Shown here in pieces: positions 29,901 through 40,100 of a DNA stretch of 64,000 nucleotides (its first letter is position 1; each line of letters begins with the position of its first letter). Below the pieces are notes generated by a model, which searched no databases, was not told where the DNA came from, and saw only the letters and a program-made list of their open reading frames with translations. The stretch comes from Maribacter arcticus. Lineage in GTDB: Bacteria; Bacteroidota; Bacteroidia; Flavobacteriales; Flavobacteriaceae. Made by a program: the position numbers and the translations under genes. The DNA lies in contig NZ_FUYL01000004.1 of the NCBI RefSeq assembly GCF_900167935.1, positions 262,256-326,255 on the forward strand. Direction: 5' to 3'.

Positions 29901-30233
29901 GTTGCAGCAAATCCTAACGCTACTGTTCCAATTATGGATGCAAACGACCAAATTAGTAGTAGACCATCATCGTATTTCATAGAAGACGGTAGTTTCTTTA
30001 GAATTAAAAATGTACAATTAACGTATAACTTTACTGATGAAGTTCTTTCTAGTATTGGTGGTATTTCTAGAGCATCTATTTATGTTCAAGGTCAGAACTT
30101 GGCAACGTTTACTAATTACACAGGTTTAAATCCTGAAGTTCAAACAGGGAACAATACAAACCTTGGATATGATGGTGGATTCTTACCAGTTTCAAGAACC
30201 TTCTTAATGGGTCTTAACATTACATTAAACTAA
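26949..30233 (+). CDS. SusC/RagA-family TonB-linked outer-membrane transporter (SusC2)
   Basis: A 1094-residue paralogue of SusC1. It has the same long basic lead (MNQKLDFKSVKSKGR) and a signal peptide ending near Ala37. Next come a CarboxypepD_reg-like domain (about 54-130, KGTTNGTQTDFDGNF), a plug with VVVTGYGTQIKKDLTG, EATVRIRGFGTVGNN, LYIIDGVP and ASIYGSRAGNGVI, then the barrel. The late ADINNDGVINDDDRTIIG loop is typical of SusC barrels. SusD2 follows with only 5-23 bp between, so the pair is an operon. The import substrate is unknown; the similarity to SusC1 suggests related cargo. Confidence 0.95.
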   Translation: MNQKLDFKSVKSKGRFSILSNGFLLVLACICTQSMVANEKLNTSTDVNLTMVQTTVKGSVSDGMGPLPGASVLVKGTTNGTQTDFDGNFTIDAPSDATLVISYIGYKTMEVAVNNQTTINVTLQEDASALDEVVVTGYGTQIKKDLTGAVSVVDVDELLATPATTFAQQLQGRAAGVSIINDARPGGEATVRIRGFGTVGNNDPLYIIDGVPTQAQANLNPNDIESMQILKDASAASIYGSRAGNGVIIITTKKGKMGAPKITYDTYYGTQTAANDVEALNSRELGQYLYLADLYAGKTPGHGQYTFGPNGEVTIPDYVFPSGANEGDAGTNADLYALEEGNIYAITRSADTDWWKEVTRSAPIQSHNITASGATDKARYAFSLGYFSADYITKFTSYDRISIRANTEFKGLNDKLTIGENFTASFDNQKGRFGNDEEQNAVSAGYKHHPLLPIYDIAGNFAGSRGANLGNNFNPYASLSRDQDDRTFRLRLLGNVYADYAILDGLTVRSSFGVDVRAQRQRDLGRPQPEYVEGNFINTSTAREEYEYQWTWTNTLNYAKTFNEVHNVSAYVGVESIQQFEERFGASRQRFAFNTPNILSYLDLGNATTAGNYGFVNQDYTLWSQFGKIDYNYDGKYLAGVTLRNDSSSRFQSAARSALFPAFSLGWRMSDENFLKDVSWINDLKIRYGWGTTGNQQIGDYNAFTTFRSDIGTGGYPIDGSTGSPTIGFSTRAFGNPNAKWETTTSNNFGIDLVMFDNKVNFNLDVWDRVTTDMLFQVPVTFTAGQADEPRFNVGGVTNKGIDLNLGFSDKKGDFGYGINANLSQYTNNVDQLSESADTRFFGGSRRVPALTVTQAGSPISSFYGFKTEGIFQSQAEADAWPTYGAYNAPGKLKVADINNDGVINDDDRTIIGNPHPDFTYGINLDFSYKNLALNIFGNGSQGNDIYNYVRYFADFNTFQGNRSRRALYNAWQPSNPTAPVSQWVAANPNATVPIMDANDQISSRPSSYFIEDGSFFRIKNVQLTYNFTDEVLSSIGGISRASIYVQGQNLATFTNYTGLNPEVQTGNNTNLGYDGGFLPVSRTFLMGLNITLN

Positions 30234-30256
30234 TTTAAATGCAAAAAATATATAAC

Positions 30257-32011
30257 ATGAAAACAAGAAATTTAATTTTCACAGCCTGTCTCACCGCTCT
30301 GGTGTTTATAACCGGGTGTAGTGATGAATATTTAACACGTGACCCCCAAGGCAGTTTTAGCGAAGGGGATGTAAAGACTGCTGATGGGGTCGAAGGACTT
30401 CTTATTGGTGCCTATACCATGGTGCCCGGTGGAGGTCTTCAAGGTCAGACTTGGCACAATGACATCCATAGCTGGGTATTTAACATTGCTTCTGATGATG
30501 CCTTAAAAGGTACAGATGCAGGTGATCAACCAGAACAATCTTTTATTGAAGCGTACGATTTTCAATCGTTCAACAGACATATTAGAGATAAATGGAGAGG
30601 GCTCTACAAAGGTGTGGCAGCAACCAACATTGTTTTGACTACCCTAACAGAGGTAGAGGATATTAGTGATGAAAGAAGAGCACAGATTACTGCCGAGGCA
30701 AGGTTCCTAAGAGGTCTTTTTCATATGGAAGCTAGAAAAATGTGGAGAATGCCAACGTATATAAGCGATGAGGTTTTTTCTCTTAATGATTTAGAGAGTA
30801 CAAAAATACCTAACGATAGAGAAATTTGGCCCTTAATTGAAGCAGATTTTGCAGCAGCAGCAGCAGTTTTACCTGCAACACAAGGCGATGTTGGTAGACC
30901 AACAAGTTGGGCTGCAAAAGCATTTTTAGGTAAGGCAAAAATTTACCAAGGCTTTGCCGCTAATGGTACACCTAATACCGCAAAAATGGGAGAGGCTAAA
31001 GTAATATTTGACGATATTATTAATAATGGCCCATTTCAGTTGATGGATAAATTTGAGGATAACTTCAAAGTAGCCACTCGTAACAATCCAGAATCTATTT
31101 TTGAAGTTCAATATGCGATTAGTAGTGCATCTGGCGATGCTGCCAACAGAGGTATAGGTTTGGCACATCCTTATACTGATCCATGGGGATGTTGTGGGTT
31201 TTACCAAGCTTCACAGAACTTGGTTAACGCTTATAAAACTGAAAATGGATTACCTATGTTAGACACTTTCAATGCTACAAACGTTTCATCTGATACAGAT
31301 GCAACCACCACATTGTCTACATACACGGGCACTTTAGATCCAAGATTAGATCATTCAGTTGGTCGCCCAGGTATTTTATATAAAGGGTTTAAAATATACC
31401 AAACCGATTTTGTACGTGACCTGTCTTATGCCGGGCCTTACTTCTCTATGAAGCATGTGGCTGAACCAGAAGCTTTTGGTCAAGGTGGTTGGGGAAACCT
31501 TTCTGCAAACAACTACAGAATCATGAGATTAGATATGATTTATTTATGGTTGGCCGAAGCAGAAGTTGAATTGGGCGACTTAGAAAGAGCGAGAGAATTG
31601 GTAAACTTTATACGTACAAGAGCTGCGAATCCTGAAGGTTTTGTACCATTAGCAACCCAAGGAACAGACCGTAACGACTTTACTATTGAAGAAGGTACAC
31701 CTGCAGCAAATTATGATATCGCAACATATGATGCAGCTTGGACCGATCCTGTAACAGCTAGAAAAGCAGTACGTTTTGAAACACGTTTAGAATTTGCTTT
31801 AGAAGGTCACAGATTCTTTGATTTACAACGTTGGGGTATCGCTGCAGAAACACTTAATGCGTATATCGCTAGTGAATCTCAACAAAGAACATATTTATCA
31901 GGTAAATCTTTCGTAGCAGGGAAAAATGAGTTCTTCCCAATTCCGATAGAGGCAATCGATAGATCGTCAATTGAAGGTCAACCAACCTTAACACAAGATC
32001 CTGCGTATTAA
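30257..32011 (+). CDS. SusD/RagB-family nutrient-binding outer-membrane lipoprotein (SusD2)
   Basis: The start is taken at the ATG at 30257 (584 residues), because the signal peptide MKTRNLIFTACLTALVFITGC then has normal length, with the lipid Cys at 21. An ATG at 30239 would add six residues. Cys21 is followed by SDEY, an acidic export-type signal. SusD motifs include AEARFLRGLFHMEARK, MIYLWLAEAEVELG and RFETRLEFALEGHRFFDLQRWG. It shares the vicinal-cysteine motif WGCCGFYQAS (bases 31190-31195) with SusD1. It would form the surface lid of SusC2. Confidence 0.94.
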   Translation: MKTRNLIFTACLTALVFITGCSDEYLTRDPQGSFSEGDVKTADGVEGLLIGAYTMVPGGGLQGQTWHNDIHSWVFNIASDDALKGTDAGDQPEQSFIEAYDFQSFNRHIRDKWRGLYKGVAATNIVLTTLTEVEDISDERRAQITAEARFLRGLFHMEARKMWRMPTYISDEVFSLNDLESTKIPNDREIWPLIEADFAAAAAVLPATQGDVGRPTSWAAKAFLGKAKIYQGFAANGTPNTAKMGEAKVIFDDIINNGPFQLMDKFEDNFKVATRNNPESIFEVQYAISSASGDAANRGIGLAHPYTDPWGCCGFYQASQNLVNAYKTENGLPMLDTFNATNVSSDTDATTTLSTYTGTLDPRLDHSVGRPGILYKGFKIYQTDFVRDLSYAGPYFSMKHVAEPEAFGQGGWGNLSANNYRIMRLDMIYLWLAEAEVELGDLERARELVNFIRTRAANPEGFVPLATQGTDRNDFTIEEGTPAANYDIATYDAAWTDPVTARKAVRFETRLEFALEGHRFFDLQRWGIAAETLNAYIASESQQRTYLSGKSFVAGKNEFFPIPIEAIDRSSIEGQPTLTQDPAY

Positions 32012-32041
32012 AATTTGAGTTAATTATTTTTTTGTTAGTTG

Positions 32042-32081
32042 AAGAGAGGTTGAAAGTATAATTTCAGCCTCTCTTTTTTTT
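32042..32081 (+). terminator. Intrinsic terminator after SusD2
   Basis: A 12-bp stem GAGAGGTTGAAA / TTTCAGCCTCTC (one U-G pair) with a six-base loop is followed by eight T residues. It closes the SusC2-SusD2 operon in front of the convergent cytochrome gene. Confidence 0.88.
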
Positions 32082-32102
32082 GCTTAATATTTAACAACTA
32101 TA

Positions 32103-33310
32103 CTAATTATAAACACCTATAAGGTGCGTTCTTATGTAAACGGGGATCTCTTCAAAATCATTTTCAAACTTCAACTTCATCACCTCAGAAGGCACTAAAG
32201 GCATGTGACAAGAAACACAATTCTGTTGGTTATCGTGAATATGACTTATAGCTACACTATTAACCTTATTCGACTCGTGGCAAGTCAAACATTTTGCACT
32301 AAAAATATTCGTATCTACTCTTTGATTTTTATGAGGGTCGTGGCACGTTAAACAGTCCATTTTTGGTGAGTTCACAAAGCACTCGCTTTCACTCAAAAGC
32401 CCCATTTGATTTCCATGTACATCTAATTTTATTTTAGAATTTACATTTTTATAATTTTTTGAGTATAAAGACAATGTGTCACCAGCTAAAAATGAAAAAG
32501 GATTACCTTTTATATGTTGCCCTTGCAAACCAGAGTGGCAAACTGCACAAGCGTCTAGTCGTTGTTGCCTAGTATACGATTCATAACTATCAATGAATTC
32601 TCCAATAACTGTTTCTGGGTTTTCACGATGATATTTAACATGCTTTTCAGATGGCCCATGACAACGTTGACAATCAATACCCAAAATCATCTTAGAGCGG
32701 TCATAAGAATTTCCAATTCCTGATTCGCTTTCATCTTCGCAAAAGTTACGTGACACTTTAGACAATTGTCATCAACCTTTCTATTAAGTGAATAGTCTGG
32801 AAAATTTGGACTATTAACCCATGAACCTGTAGGTTGAAAATATGAGGCTTGTAACTTTATTAAATGCTCATCTTGCCAACTAAGATAGCTTTGACCCTTT
32901 ACCCCAGAACCAACAACAATATCAATCTTAGATTTAGTAATACTGACATCTCCAAACTTTGGCTGTGACACCTGAAAATATTCATCATTTTCCTCTAACA
33001 TTTTAAGTTTGACTCCTTTTAAGTTCAATTCATTAGAACCTGCATTAAAACTTGCTTTAATATGTTCCTTTTCTGCAGTTGATGACGTATTAAAATGGGC
33101 AGTTTTTAAATGAGAATTATAAATATCTGCATGGCATTCCAAGCAGGTTTCTGATGCTACAAAATTAGCACCATTATAATGTGTAGCTACAATTTCAGGC
33201 TCAATATATTTTGAGGTTTGAATTGAATTATTAAAATACCAAATACCATAAATCATCAATAAGCTTATAATTAAAAATATGATGTATTTTAAATTTACCT
33301 TATTCTTCAT
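32103..33310 (-). pseudogene. Seven-haem cytochrome c, interrupted by a one-base frameshift
   Basis: Two overlapping frames encode one protein. The N-terminal part (ATG at 33310) has a membrane anchor (about residues 8-25) and haem motifs CLECH (56-60) and CLKCH, then runs out of frame into a stop at 32687. The second frame continues with SYDRSKMILGIDCQRCH and carries CQRCH, CAVCH, CLTCH, CLTCH and CVSCH to the stop at 32103. Restoring one A in the short A run at 32729-32731 (reverse strand) joins the frames into about 403 residues with seven CxxCH sites, like the periplasmic multihaem cytochromes of Bacteroidota. Electron transfer in the periplasm is the expected role. Either the gene is a recent pseudogene or the base is a sequencing error. 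The hydrolase gene lies 17 bp upstream. Confidence 0.85.
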
Positions 33311-33327
33311 ATAATTAAGAGCTATAC

Positions 33328-34041
33328 CTATTTTAATTCTTGTTTCATAAACCAATCATATAATGCCTCAGTTTCATATGCTTTGATCCATGCACTATGC
33401 CCTACCTTCGGGTATTTTGTAAATAATACTTCATACCCCATTTCCTTAAGCTTGGCAACCATAGTTTCAGATTCTTCAATAGGAATCGACTTGTCCTTTT
33501 CACCATGAAATACCCAAATTGGCATTTTCTTATTAATCCATGATGCATAAGGTAAAGGTGTCATTCCACAAACCACAGCCATTGCTGCAAACGTATCTGG
33601 GTATTGCACGGCCATTTCCCATGCTGCCCCTCCTCCTCTACTTAAACCCGTTAAGTAAATTCTATTTTTATCGATTCGATTTCCTTCTACAATTGAATCT
33701 AGTAATTGTTTAACGGCTCTGGTATTCCACCACTTTTTCGCATCAGGATTCTGTGGTGCAAGTATTAAAAACGGGAATTTTTTTCCCTGAACAATTAATT
33801 TTGGTGGGCCATTTCGCTTAACCGTAATTAAGCTATCCCCAGATTCACCACCGCCATGTAGAAATAAAAGAATCGGAAACTTCTTATCGGACTTTTCAAG
33901 GTAATCTTCTGGGTAATATAGGTAATAGGCAAGATTCTCTTTTACATTGGTTTCCATTTCTGAATCTACTAGAACTGGCTTAGCTTGAGAAGCGCAACTC
34001 TGAAAAATAACCAATAAAATAACATATAAAATATACTTCAT
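33328..34041 (-). CDS. Lipoprotein alpha/beta hydrolase (carboxylesterase/PHB-depolymerase-like)
   Basis: A 237-residue protein from the ATG at 34041; the TTG one codon upstream is not needed. The signal peptide ends at Cys16 (VIFQSC), so it is a lipoprotein. The alpha/beta hydrolase fold shows the oxyanion segment LFLHGGGESGDS, the nucleophile elbow GLSRGGG with Ser134, Asp183 in HGEKDKSIP, and His215 in VGHSAW. This resembles predicted esterases near the polyhydroxybutyrate depolymerase and dienelactone hydrolase families. It may cleave ester groups from carbohydrate or lipid substrates at the cell envelope, but the substrate is unknown. It is the first gene of a two-gene unit with the cytochrome. 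Confidence 0.85.
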   Translation of the reverse strand: MKYILYVILLVIFQSCASQAKPVLVDSEMETNVKENLAYYLYYPEDYLEKSDKKFPILLFLHGGGESGDSLITVKRNGPPKLIVQGKKFPFLILAPQNPDAKKWWNTRAVKQLLDSIVEGNRIDKNRIYLTGLSRGGGAAWEMAVQYPDTFAAMAVVCGMTPLPYASWINKKMPIWVFHGEKDKSIPIEESETMVAKLKEMGYEVLFTKYPKVGHSAWIKAYETEALYDWFMKQELK

Positions 34042-34064
34042 CAATGATAGCTCTGTTTGTCTAT

Positions 34065-34072
34065 CAAATGTA
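34065..34072 (-). promoter_or_regulatory. Candidate -7 box of the hydrolase-cytochrome unit
   Basis: On the reverse strand TACATTTG matches TAnnTTTG exactly, 23 bp before the ATG at 34041, which predicts a leader of about 16 nt. No TTG -33 element was seen. Confidence 0.35.
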
Positions 34073-34139
34073 CCTAAAAAGGATTGTTTTTAAAGTGTAA
34101 TACTGATTGGGCTTACATTTATAGACTACCAATTCTATT

Positions 34140-34183
34140 AAAAACAAAAAAGGAGATACAACTTGTTCTCCTTTTTTGTTTTT
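34140..34183 (-). terminator. Strong intrinsic terminator after the SprB-like gene
   Basis: A perfect 17-bp inverted repeat (34140-34156 with 34167-34183) has a GGAGA/TCTCC core, a ten-base loop and A/T-rich flanks giving a U tract on the reverse strand. It begins 8 bp past the adhesin stop codon and isolates it from the hydrolase gene. Confidence 0.9.
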
Positions 34184-34191
34184 ATCTATGA

Positions 34192-37100
34192 TTATCTATA
34201 TAAGGTAAAATGGCCTACGTATCTTATTTCATTACTATTGGCATTTACAACATACCAGTAATCTCCTGTGGGCACTTCTCTACCTTCATAAGTACCATCC
34301 CAACCGCTTACTTCATCTAAAATGGCCACAACTCTACCGTAACGGTCGTAAATTTTAACACTTACCCCAGCAAAAAGACCTCTGTTCTTAGGAGACCATA
34401 TATCGTTTAAATTATCTCCATCCGGCGTAAAGAAATTAGGAAACTCTAACATTCCTGTAAATTCGAAAGGTACATTTAGTTCTAAAATACAACCTCTAGC
34501 ATCTACAACTCTAACATTCACCATACCACTTTCATTGGTGGTAAATGTTGTTTCTTCACCATAAGATTCTCCATTGAAGAAGAATTCATATTCACCATAA
34601 CCTCCTGCAGCAGAAGCAACCACCTCATTAGGTCCGGTTTTATCAACAGCTAGGCTTAAAGGCTCATAGCTTTCAATATTAAATTCTACACTGTTGGTAC
34701 AACCATTCTCATGATAAACATACACTATATGGTCACCAGCAGGTAAATCGCCCCATACATACTGGTCTGTAGCATTAGAACTAATCGCATCTGTTGGATC
34801 TAAAGGATCTAGAGCGAACATGAGTTGAGGAAGCAATCCATCATCCATCATTTGTATGGTAGTGGTACTTGTTGGAAAAATCCCATCACAACCGTATTGT
34901 ACTTGTGGTTCTGAGGTTAAATCTACACCAATATCTATAGTGAAAAGTTCAGAAGTGGAACATAGATTAACATCTTGTACGTAAATAACATAAGACGCCC
35001 CACCTTGTAAATCTTCAATAATCTCCCCGTTGTAAGGAGCAAATATAGCAGTACCTGTTTCGTCTATAGGATCAACCATTTCAATCTTATATTCAAAATA
35101 TGGAGTAGCGCTCACTAAGGCATCATTAAAAGGTGTACCACCAGCGATATCGAATACGACAGACCCATTATTGGCTCCAATACATAACTCTGGAGTTGTA
35201 CTGATATTAATTACTTGTAACTGATCAGGCTCTTCAACAGTAATGAAATCTTTTTCAAAACAACCATTCTCATCTTGTATTAAAATCTCATACGTACCAG
35301 CTGCTAGCTCATCGAATGTATAAACCCCAGGATTAGCTGCATCACTAAAGAAATCATTGAAGTTAGGTGCGATAGCAAATTGAATTAGACCAACTCCGCC
35401 ATTACTTACCGAAACAGTAATAGTACCGTCTTCTTCTCCATTACAGCTTACATTGGTAGGTACAGCATCAAAAATTATAGGTTCTGGTCTAATGATTTCA
35501 AACGGACCTGCAATATCCATACAAGTAGCACCACTGGTTACCGCTATATAATAACTTGTTCCTTCTGGTAATGCTTCAAAAGTTCCATTCTCTTGAGGCC
35601 CCCTTACCAAGGTAGCTGTCGCTGATGGATTAAATGCATCTACTGGATCACCCTCATAAAGATAAAATAAGTCTTCACCTACACCTCCATTTACAAATGA
35701 CTCAATTCTACCATCTAGTTCTGAAGCACAAGAAATATCATCTGGTAAATTCGGTAATAAAGTAATACCCGTTGCATTGGTCATGGTAATACCATTTGAT
35801 CGTATTGCCGGGCAAGCTCCTGCTGAGTTTACCTTTCTTACATCAAATTGGTATGTTATTCCCTCAACACCTGAAACTGTAACTGAATTTACAGTCATAG
35901 GTATATATGTTCCAATAGTTATTCCATTTTCTACCCTCAAGTATTCATATGTAAATAATGGATCCGGATTTTCAACTGTTAACCTCATCTCACCATCACC
36001 CCCACAACCAGGCACCCTTGTCTGTACTAATAAAGGTTGAATTGGTGGCGGTGGGTTAACGAAATAGGCATCTGTTACAAAAGAACATCCAAAACTAGAA
36101 GATACCTCTATAGCATACCACCCAGCACTGATATAACCACCACTGTCACCAATGAAAGTAGGGGTGTTTTGAAGTCCACTTTGCGAAACTACATCTGTAT
36201 TGTCATTACCATTCAAATAAAGTAAGGTAAAATTATACCCAGCACCTGCAAAGCCACCACTAGCCCCTGAAATAGCAGTCAAAACATCACCAGAAGTTAC
36301 ATCATAAGCTTCAAGAACAGCATTATTACCATTAGGACAATCAAGACTTTGTGGTTCTCTAATACCAGCAATAATTTGTGGAACTTCTTCCAATTCTATT
36401 TCAACTGTACTCGTACAGCCTTCAACATCTCTAATCTCTACTTGGTAAAATCCGAAAGAAAGACCTGTAAACTCATTATTGTTTGAGAATGCGTTAATTT
36501 CTGTCACATAGGTAGCACCATTGTCAGCACTTATCAACAATCTAAATTCATATGGGGTAGTGTCCCAACCACCAGTTCCTGTTGCGTTTATTTCACCAGT
36601 ATCATCGGTACAACTTACATTTCCTATAGATTCAGCAGTTACTTGAAGTGGACCGTTCGGAGTTCTAATATTAGCAACATTACTTGTCACAGAACAAAAT
36701 GGCATATCCGTTGAAATAATATCTACTATTAAATTACCCCCTGGCAAGTTTTCTATACGAGCTTCCTCGCTATTAACATCAGGATAATTATTTGTATCAA
36801 AACTACCTGAAGCCAATACTGTAGACCTCGAAACATCGGTAGCCTCATAAACCTCATAGTTATATGTTCCCGAATAATCACCCACAGTAATAAACAAAGC
36901 CCCATCGTTACCTGGAACAGCACAACTTACAGGCTTGGCCTCACTGATTAAAGCAGTAGGCACTAAAGGTTGATTAACCGTGTGAACCGGCATTGGATAT
37001 GTACACCCAACAGTATTATCGGTTATTTCAAATAAATAGTCACCAACATCTGAGAGATATACATCAACATAATTCGCGCCTGATGCATTTGTTACTGCAG

Positions 37101-40100
37101 CCACCGGAACAACAGATACCGCATTCACAGTAAAATCATTTGTTCCGCTTACTTCAATACGCACACGCTCATCATCTCTACAATTTAAAATGTCAATTTC
37201 AACAATCGTAGGAATTACATCTGTTGGCGGATTAATTGTTGGCACATCAAAAGTTGTTTGACAACCATTGCCATCTATTGCATAAACGGTAATGTCTTGC
37301 GCAGAACCATTATCTACTATTTCAAAAGTATTACCCGTTTGATAGTTTGAAAAACCTGTAATACTATATTGATATCCAGAACCTACGGTACCTACATCAA
37401 TAATACCCACTGTAATAATAGTTGAACTATATCTATTAGCACCTGGTTCGCAAGTAAAGTCTGGAGCACTAGCTGTAATGCTAAAATCTAACGGATTATT
37501 TATAGTATGTACTGCAGACAAAACTTCACAATTACGAGCTGTTACCACTTGAACTTGATAATCACCAGCAGGCAAACCAGCGAATGACCCTGTTGTGTTT
37601 CTATCTTGCTCAGTAGAGGTTGTCAGGTTATTTAAAATATAGGTTATAGGTGTATCCTGTGAAGTAAAAGGAACTAGTGCATTTGCAGGACCGACTACAA
37701 CTTCTATTGATCCATCATTTTCATCTCTACAGCTAATATCAACCGCTTCTTCTGAAATGAAGACCGGTTGTGCGGCCTGATTTAAAATAATATTAGAAAC
37801 AGTAGTTTCACAAAATCCAGAACCATCATTTACAATACGGTCTGTTATTAAAACTTCATAATTACCCGGAGCTAACCCAATGAACAAAGGATCATTTATT
37901 TGAGTAACTGGGCCTATTGCAACAGAATTGTAATCAGTTCCTGTTAGAACATAGCTAAAATCACCACTACCCCCGTTTGTACCTATACGTATTTCACCAT
38001 CTGCATCATTACAGGTACTATCAGTCTCAAAATCACCTGTAGCAGATAAAAAGTCATATACAGTAGCGGTACCTTGACTTGTACAACCGTTCGCATCAAT
38101 CACATCTACTACATAATCTCCAGGACTACTTACAGTATATGTATATTCCCAATTTGACCCTACTATTGATGGTAATTGCTCATCTCCGCCTAATGTAAAT
38201 CGTGGCGTGTTTACTGAACTCGGCACCCGAACTGTAATATCAAAAGCTATTGACGTCGGGTCACATTGATTTACAACGGTAAAATCTGGTACAGGTAAAT
38301 CTGGCTGTAACAAGATAACTGTTGCGATGTCGAATGAAGTACACCCTGAAATATCTCTAACGTAAACATCATAGTCACCTTCTGGTGCAACAAAAGTTGT
38401 TTCATTCGTGTAATCAGCTGGGTATGTTGGTATCATACCATTATCCATAAAAGCAAATTCATAAGGCCCACCTGAACCACCACGCCCTTGAACAGTTATT
38501 TGTCCTAAAGCGTTACAATTTGCTGGTACCTCAGATAGAATGTCTATACTAGGTAAATTCTGATTTATAATTACTGATGCGGCATCAGTACAAGTATCTG
38601 TTAAATTGGTCACCAAAATCTGGTATTCACCAGGTAATTCAGGATATGAATCATTATATGGTATACCCGTAGTTGTTATAGAATTTTGAAGTGTTATCTG
38701 AGAACCATCCTCATTATTAATCAATTCTATTCGTAAATTATCACCAATACTGTAGCCTGTTATTTCATATGCTATCTCACCATTTCTATTAACATCACAA
38801 GCTCCAGGAGTAGAATTGGCCGTAACGTTTAATGTCGAAGGACCATCTAAAGGAGGTATTTCTTGCTCATAGGTACAATTAGTCACAACATCTAAAACAA
38901 CAACAGTGTATGCTACACCATACTGAATACCATCGCTTGTATTACTAAAAGTATGATCGTTTGTGGTTGGTATATCATTTAGATTACCAAAAGTTGGATT
39001 ATCTAGTAATCTAATCTGATATGAACCTGATCCGCCACTAACACTTACCGCATAGGTAAAAGTACTATCATCACAATCAATGGGAGCAGCTGGTGGTATT
39101 GGAGTAATTACAACTTCGTTGGAAGTAATCGTAACCGTGTCAATATCTGTACATCCATTAGCATCGATTGTTATAATGGTATAATTACCCGTAACAAGAT
39201 TAGGATCTAAAATTTGTAAAGGCAATGAAGAAAGGTCTACATTTTCTCTACGTGTAATCTCTACCCCTGTATTATCTTCTATTATAAAATCAAAATTAGG
39301 AGTTCCATCAGAAACAGCATCTACACTTATACCGCCACTAACAGGACCACTACCACCACAAGTAGCTGGTACTTCGGTAATTGTTGTAGCAGGAGGTGGA
39401 GTTGTATCCAACAAAATATCAAAACTATCGACAACTGTCTCACAACCTCTTGCATCTCTAACGATGTACGAGTATGTTCCTACGGTTAAGTTTGAAAAAA
39501 CTGTTTGGGTTCCCCAACCTCCTCCGTTAAAATTAACCTCATACGGTGGTACTCCACTAGTTGCATCAGGTATAATTGTAACAGCACCATTATTAGTTGA
39601 GCTACAACTTACTGGTCTGGCAACATAAGAAGCCGCTGCAATATTCTGAGGTGGATTTAATGTAATCGAAACAGAGTTTGCAACACAACCACTACTTGTG
39701 GTATTATTATCGGTTATTCTAAAAACGTAATCACCAGGAACTGCTGTAGAATATAAGAAATCATTAGAAGCAAGAGCTATTGGCACACCAAAAGTCGCTC
39801 CATTATCCTCACTAACTTCATATTGTTTTGGTCCTGCTCCAGAAGTGTAGCCTCCATTTACGATTACTCTAATTTGACCAGGGGCTCCACCACAAGGTAT
39901 TTCAGTATCGATACTTGTATTAACTCTTAATTGTGGTTCTATAGTTACAGGTATACTGTCAGAACAATCATTTCCATCGACAACTTCAATAGTATAGTTT
40001 CCAGGTGAAAGTCCAGAGAAAGATGCACTCGCCTGCAATGTTCCGCCGTTAATTCTATATTGATGCGTGCCTACAGCTGCTGTTCCTGCAGTTGAAGTTA

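Noticed and set aside
32720-32740. Programmed -1 frameshifting in the cytochrome gene
   Set aside because: The junction context around GATGAAAGCGAA has no X-XXY-YYZ slippery heptamer and no evident downstream pseudoknot.
32103-33355. Two separate overlapping cytochrome genes
   Set aside because: Neither half is complete, they join exactly with one inserted base, and the second has no credible start, so they are one frameshifted gene.
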